From: Fibrivirga algicola
Lineage (GTDB): Bacteria > Bacteroidota > Bacteroidia > Cytophagales > Spirosomataceae
DNA: 64,000 nucleotides
Direction of reading: 5' to 3'
Assembly: GCF_011742925.1 (NCBI RefSeq)
Contig: NZ_WAEL01000002.1
Span: 124,001 to 188,000 of the forward strand
Shown: positions 62,445 to 64,000 of the stretch, piece by piece
How the letters are laid out: each line of letters opens with the position of its first letter
Numbering within the stretch: position 1 is the first letter of the stretch
The notes under the pieces: generated by a model
Told to the model about the DNA's origin: nothing
Seen by the model: the letters and a program-made list of their open reading frames with translations, nothing else
The model's database searches: none
Program-made: the position numbers and the translations under genes

Positions 62445-63182
62445 TTACCACGGACTGATACCCGTCTCCGGTGCATTGTCATCGCTGAAAAATTGTCCCG
62501 TTGGGCCATCCGGGCCGAGCGTAGCGGCTTTGACCAGGCGGGCCGCGGCATCGGGCACACTACCGGGACCGCTATGGTGATTGAAATCGGTGGCGGTATA
62601 GCCTGGATCGACGGCGTTTACCTTGAACGGGGTATCGCGCAGTTCGTAAGCGAGCACAATCGTGTAGGCATTCAGCGCCGATTTAGACGGGCCATAGCAG
62701 GCGGTTTTAACTGGGTAGTACTTCCAGTTTGGGTCGCTATGCAATGTCAGTGAGCCCAGGCCCGAGGTGACGTTAACGATTCTTGGCGCTGCTGATTGCT
62801 TCAGCAAGTCGATGAACGCCTGTGTGGTGTCAACTACCCCAAAAAAGTTGGTGTTAAATACTTCCCGGTATACGCTGCTGTCTGTGCCAAGTGCCGGTTG
62901 CGCCATACCGCCGCTAATACCCGCATTGTTGATCAGCACATCCAGCACAGCCGTTTTCTGACCAAGCGCCTCACGGGCGGCGTTAATCGAGTCGATACTG
63001 TCTACATCAATGACGAGTACCTCCACATTGGTCAGCCCTTCCGCCTTCAGCTGATCGACCGCCTGTTGACCTTTTTGCTCATCCCGGCTACCCAGGTACA
63101 CGTAGTAACCCTGTTGCAATAACTGCCTGGCGGCTTCGAATCCGATGCTTTTGTTAGCACCAGTAATAAGTACGTTTTTCAT
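62445..63182 (-). CDS. Short-chain dehydrogenase/reductase (SDR family)
   Basis: A 245-residue classical SDR. Cofactor loop TGANKSIGFEAARQL (TGxxxxIG, residues 7-14), acidic DVDSIDS, NNAGISGG at about 87-94, catalytic Ser in VNVTSGLGSLT and the active-site pair YGPSK near 160-164, then VDPGYTATDFN. The R after strand 2 (LGSRDEQKG) points to NADP(H). Substrate unknown; carbonyl-reductase-like relatives act on aldehydes and ketones. It lies 67 bp downstream of the AraC-type gene on the same strand, which may regulate it. Confidence 0.93.
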   Translation of the reverse strand: MKNVLITGANKSIGFEAARQLLQQGYYVYLGSRDEQKGQQAVDQLKAEGLTNVEVLVIDVDSIDSINAAREALGQKTAVLDVLINNAGISGGMAQPALGTDSSVYREVFNTNFFGVVDTTQAFIDLLKQSAAPRIVNVTSGLGSLTLHSDPNWKYYPVKTACYGPSKSALNAYTIVLAYELRDTPFKVNAVDPGYTATDFNHHSGPGSVPDAAARLVKAATLGPDGPTGQFFSDDNAPETGISPW

Positions 63183-63248
63183 AGTTCATCTGTTTGAGGG
63201 GCAAAACTACCGCCGCCCCGCCCGGCAGATGACACACATATACCGGCA

Positions 63249-64000
63249 TTACTGGTACATTTCACGGATGGCGGCCCGGTACTCGGCCGGAGTCACGCCT
63301 GCTTCGCGCTTAAAGAAGCGATTGAAGTAGGAAGCGTCCGAAAAGCCAAGCTCAAAGGCGATTTCCTTCAGCGAATGCTGCGTATGAAACAACAAACGCC
63401 GGGCCTCCAGCACCAGTCGTTCATGAATGTGCGTAATGGCTGGTCGGCCACTCTGGGCTTTCACGACCTCGCTCAAATGTCCGGCCGACACATTGATCAG
63501 CGACGCATACTCGCTTACTTGGTGCAGCTCGCGAAAGTGGTCGTTGATGTTGGCCTGATAGTTTTTCAGCAACAGCTTATCTGTCGAAAATGGCTTGCTC
63601 ACAAACTGTTCGGTATACAGTCGGCTCAGGTACGTTAGCAATACGGTCAGGTAAGCCGTCAGCATGCGCTGTTGCCACTCGCCGGGGCGCTGGTGCTCGG
63701 CGTAGAGCTTATCCATCATATCGGCTACAAAGGCTACATCGGTATCCGTAAGTAACAATTCGTGACCATTATGCGGATTCTGAATAAGCGGCAGCCCGCT
63801 CAGCGACGCGTTCTCCTGCAAGGCCAGAAACTCCTTCGTAAACGCAAAGGCAGTGGCCCACATCGGTTTGGGCTCTTCTTTCACCACCAGTTGGTTGGGG
63901 ACGAAGAAGTAGAACGTATTCTCTCTGATTGTGTACTGCGTCATATCCAGCCAATGACGGCTTTCGCCGCGCCGGACAAAAGCGAAGAGAAAGTAGTCTT
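63249..64000 (-). CDS. AraC family regulator, start cut by window end
   Basis: A transcriptional regulator whose N-terminus lies beyond base 64000. An ATG at 63944 is internal: the frame continues upstream in family-like sequence (DYFLFAFVRRGESRHWLD) to the window edge. The visible 250 residues hold the end of a cupin sensor (YTIRENTFYFFVPNQ), a linker of helices, and two helix-turn-helices: YASLINVSAGHLSEVVKAQ and IAFELGFSDASYFNRFFKRE, closing GVTPAEYRAAI. The SDR gene follows on the same strand, so it may control it or an upstream gene. The ligand is unknown. Confidence 0.92.
   Translation of the reverse strand, partial: DYFLFAFVRRGESRHWLDMTQYTIRENTFYFFVPNQLVVKEEPKPMWATAFAFTKEFLALQENASLSGLPLIQNPHNGHELLLTDTDVAFVADMMDKLYAEHQRPGEWQQRMLTAYLTVLLTYLSRLYTEQFVSKPFSTDKLLLKNYQANINDHFRELHQVSEYASLINVSAGHLSEVVKAQSGRPAITHIHERLVLEARRLLFHTQHSLKEIAFELGFSDASYFNRFFKREAGVTPAEYRAAIREMYQ

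Noticed and set aside
1-64000. Possible rRNA, tRNA, CRISPR array, prophage or insertion sequence
   Set aside because: I saw no cloverleaf, no regularly spaced identical repeats, no integrase or transposase, and no terminal repeats around genes. The inverted repeats found are short intergenic hairpins.

Overview
The window is a chromosomal segment of a Bacteroidota bacterium, most likely order Cytophagales and close to Spirosoma, Fibrella or Rudanella (family Spirosomataceae). The evidence is a giant secreted protein with a type IX secretion (T9SS) C-terminal sorting domain, several MacB/FtsX permeases in the Bacteroidota style, TAnnTTTG-type -7 promoter elements, a BlaI/M56 pair, a DUF349 protein, TonB-plug proteins, and a GC content in the mid-fifties by eye. 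I see no rRNA, tRNA, CRISPR, prophage or insertion sequence. It reads as core chromosome with some accessory genes, not as a mobile island.

Layout. 1-13.4 kb: efflux-type ABC genes (a permease cut by the left edge, a second permease, and a three-gene adaptor/ATPase/permease operon), interleaved with a Uma2-family protein, an HxlR regulator divergent from a DoxX protein, a BlaI/M56 sensor pair, and a lone nuoH. 13.5-18.7 kb: two tandem paralogues that join a macroglobulin-like domain to a TonB plug but lack a barrel. 18.8-25.6 kb: housekeeping genes (NAD-binding oxidoreductase, thrA, kdsA, acpP, rnc, recA). 25.7-31.2 kb: a membrane-anchored patatin and an osmoprotectant-type ABC importer whose fused binding domain looks circularly permuted. 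31.3-36.2 kb: a 1638-residue T9SS adhesin-like protein made of duplicated Ig-like modules. 36.3-40.4 kb: a beta-propeller protein, a two-component system and a DUF1573 protein. 40.6-52.3 kb: housekeeping genes again (isochorismate synthase, ettA, DUF349, serS, lysC, ribH, a TPR protein, pdhA, recF). 52.4-64 kb: a GH140-type glycosidase, then an aldehyde-metabolism cluster (AraC regulator, OsmC, AldB/ExaC-type dehydrogenase, EthD, DUF779), a DUF1624 membrane protein, a DHA2 exporter, a GAF protein, an SDR and a second AraC regulator cut by the right edge.

How the genes work together. The adaptor, ATPase and permease at 7.5-12 kb form one tripartite efflux system. BlaI should repress its own operon through a dyad lying on its -7 box. 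HxlR probably controls the divergent doxX through two matched dyads. The two-component system sits next to a promoter carrying a helically phased TTAACA array. The AraC/AldB/DUF779 group looks like an inducible aldehyde-oxidation unit.

Across the window two things stand out that ordinary genes do not explain. GGTACGT is repeated roughly ten times more often than chance in genes and spacers on both strands. Many intergenic regions carry unusually long, nearly perfect hairpins, up to a 42-bp stem.
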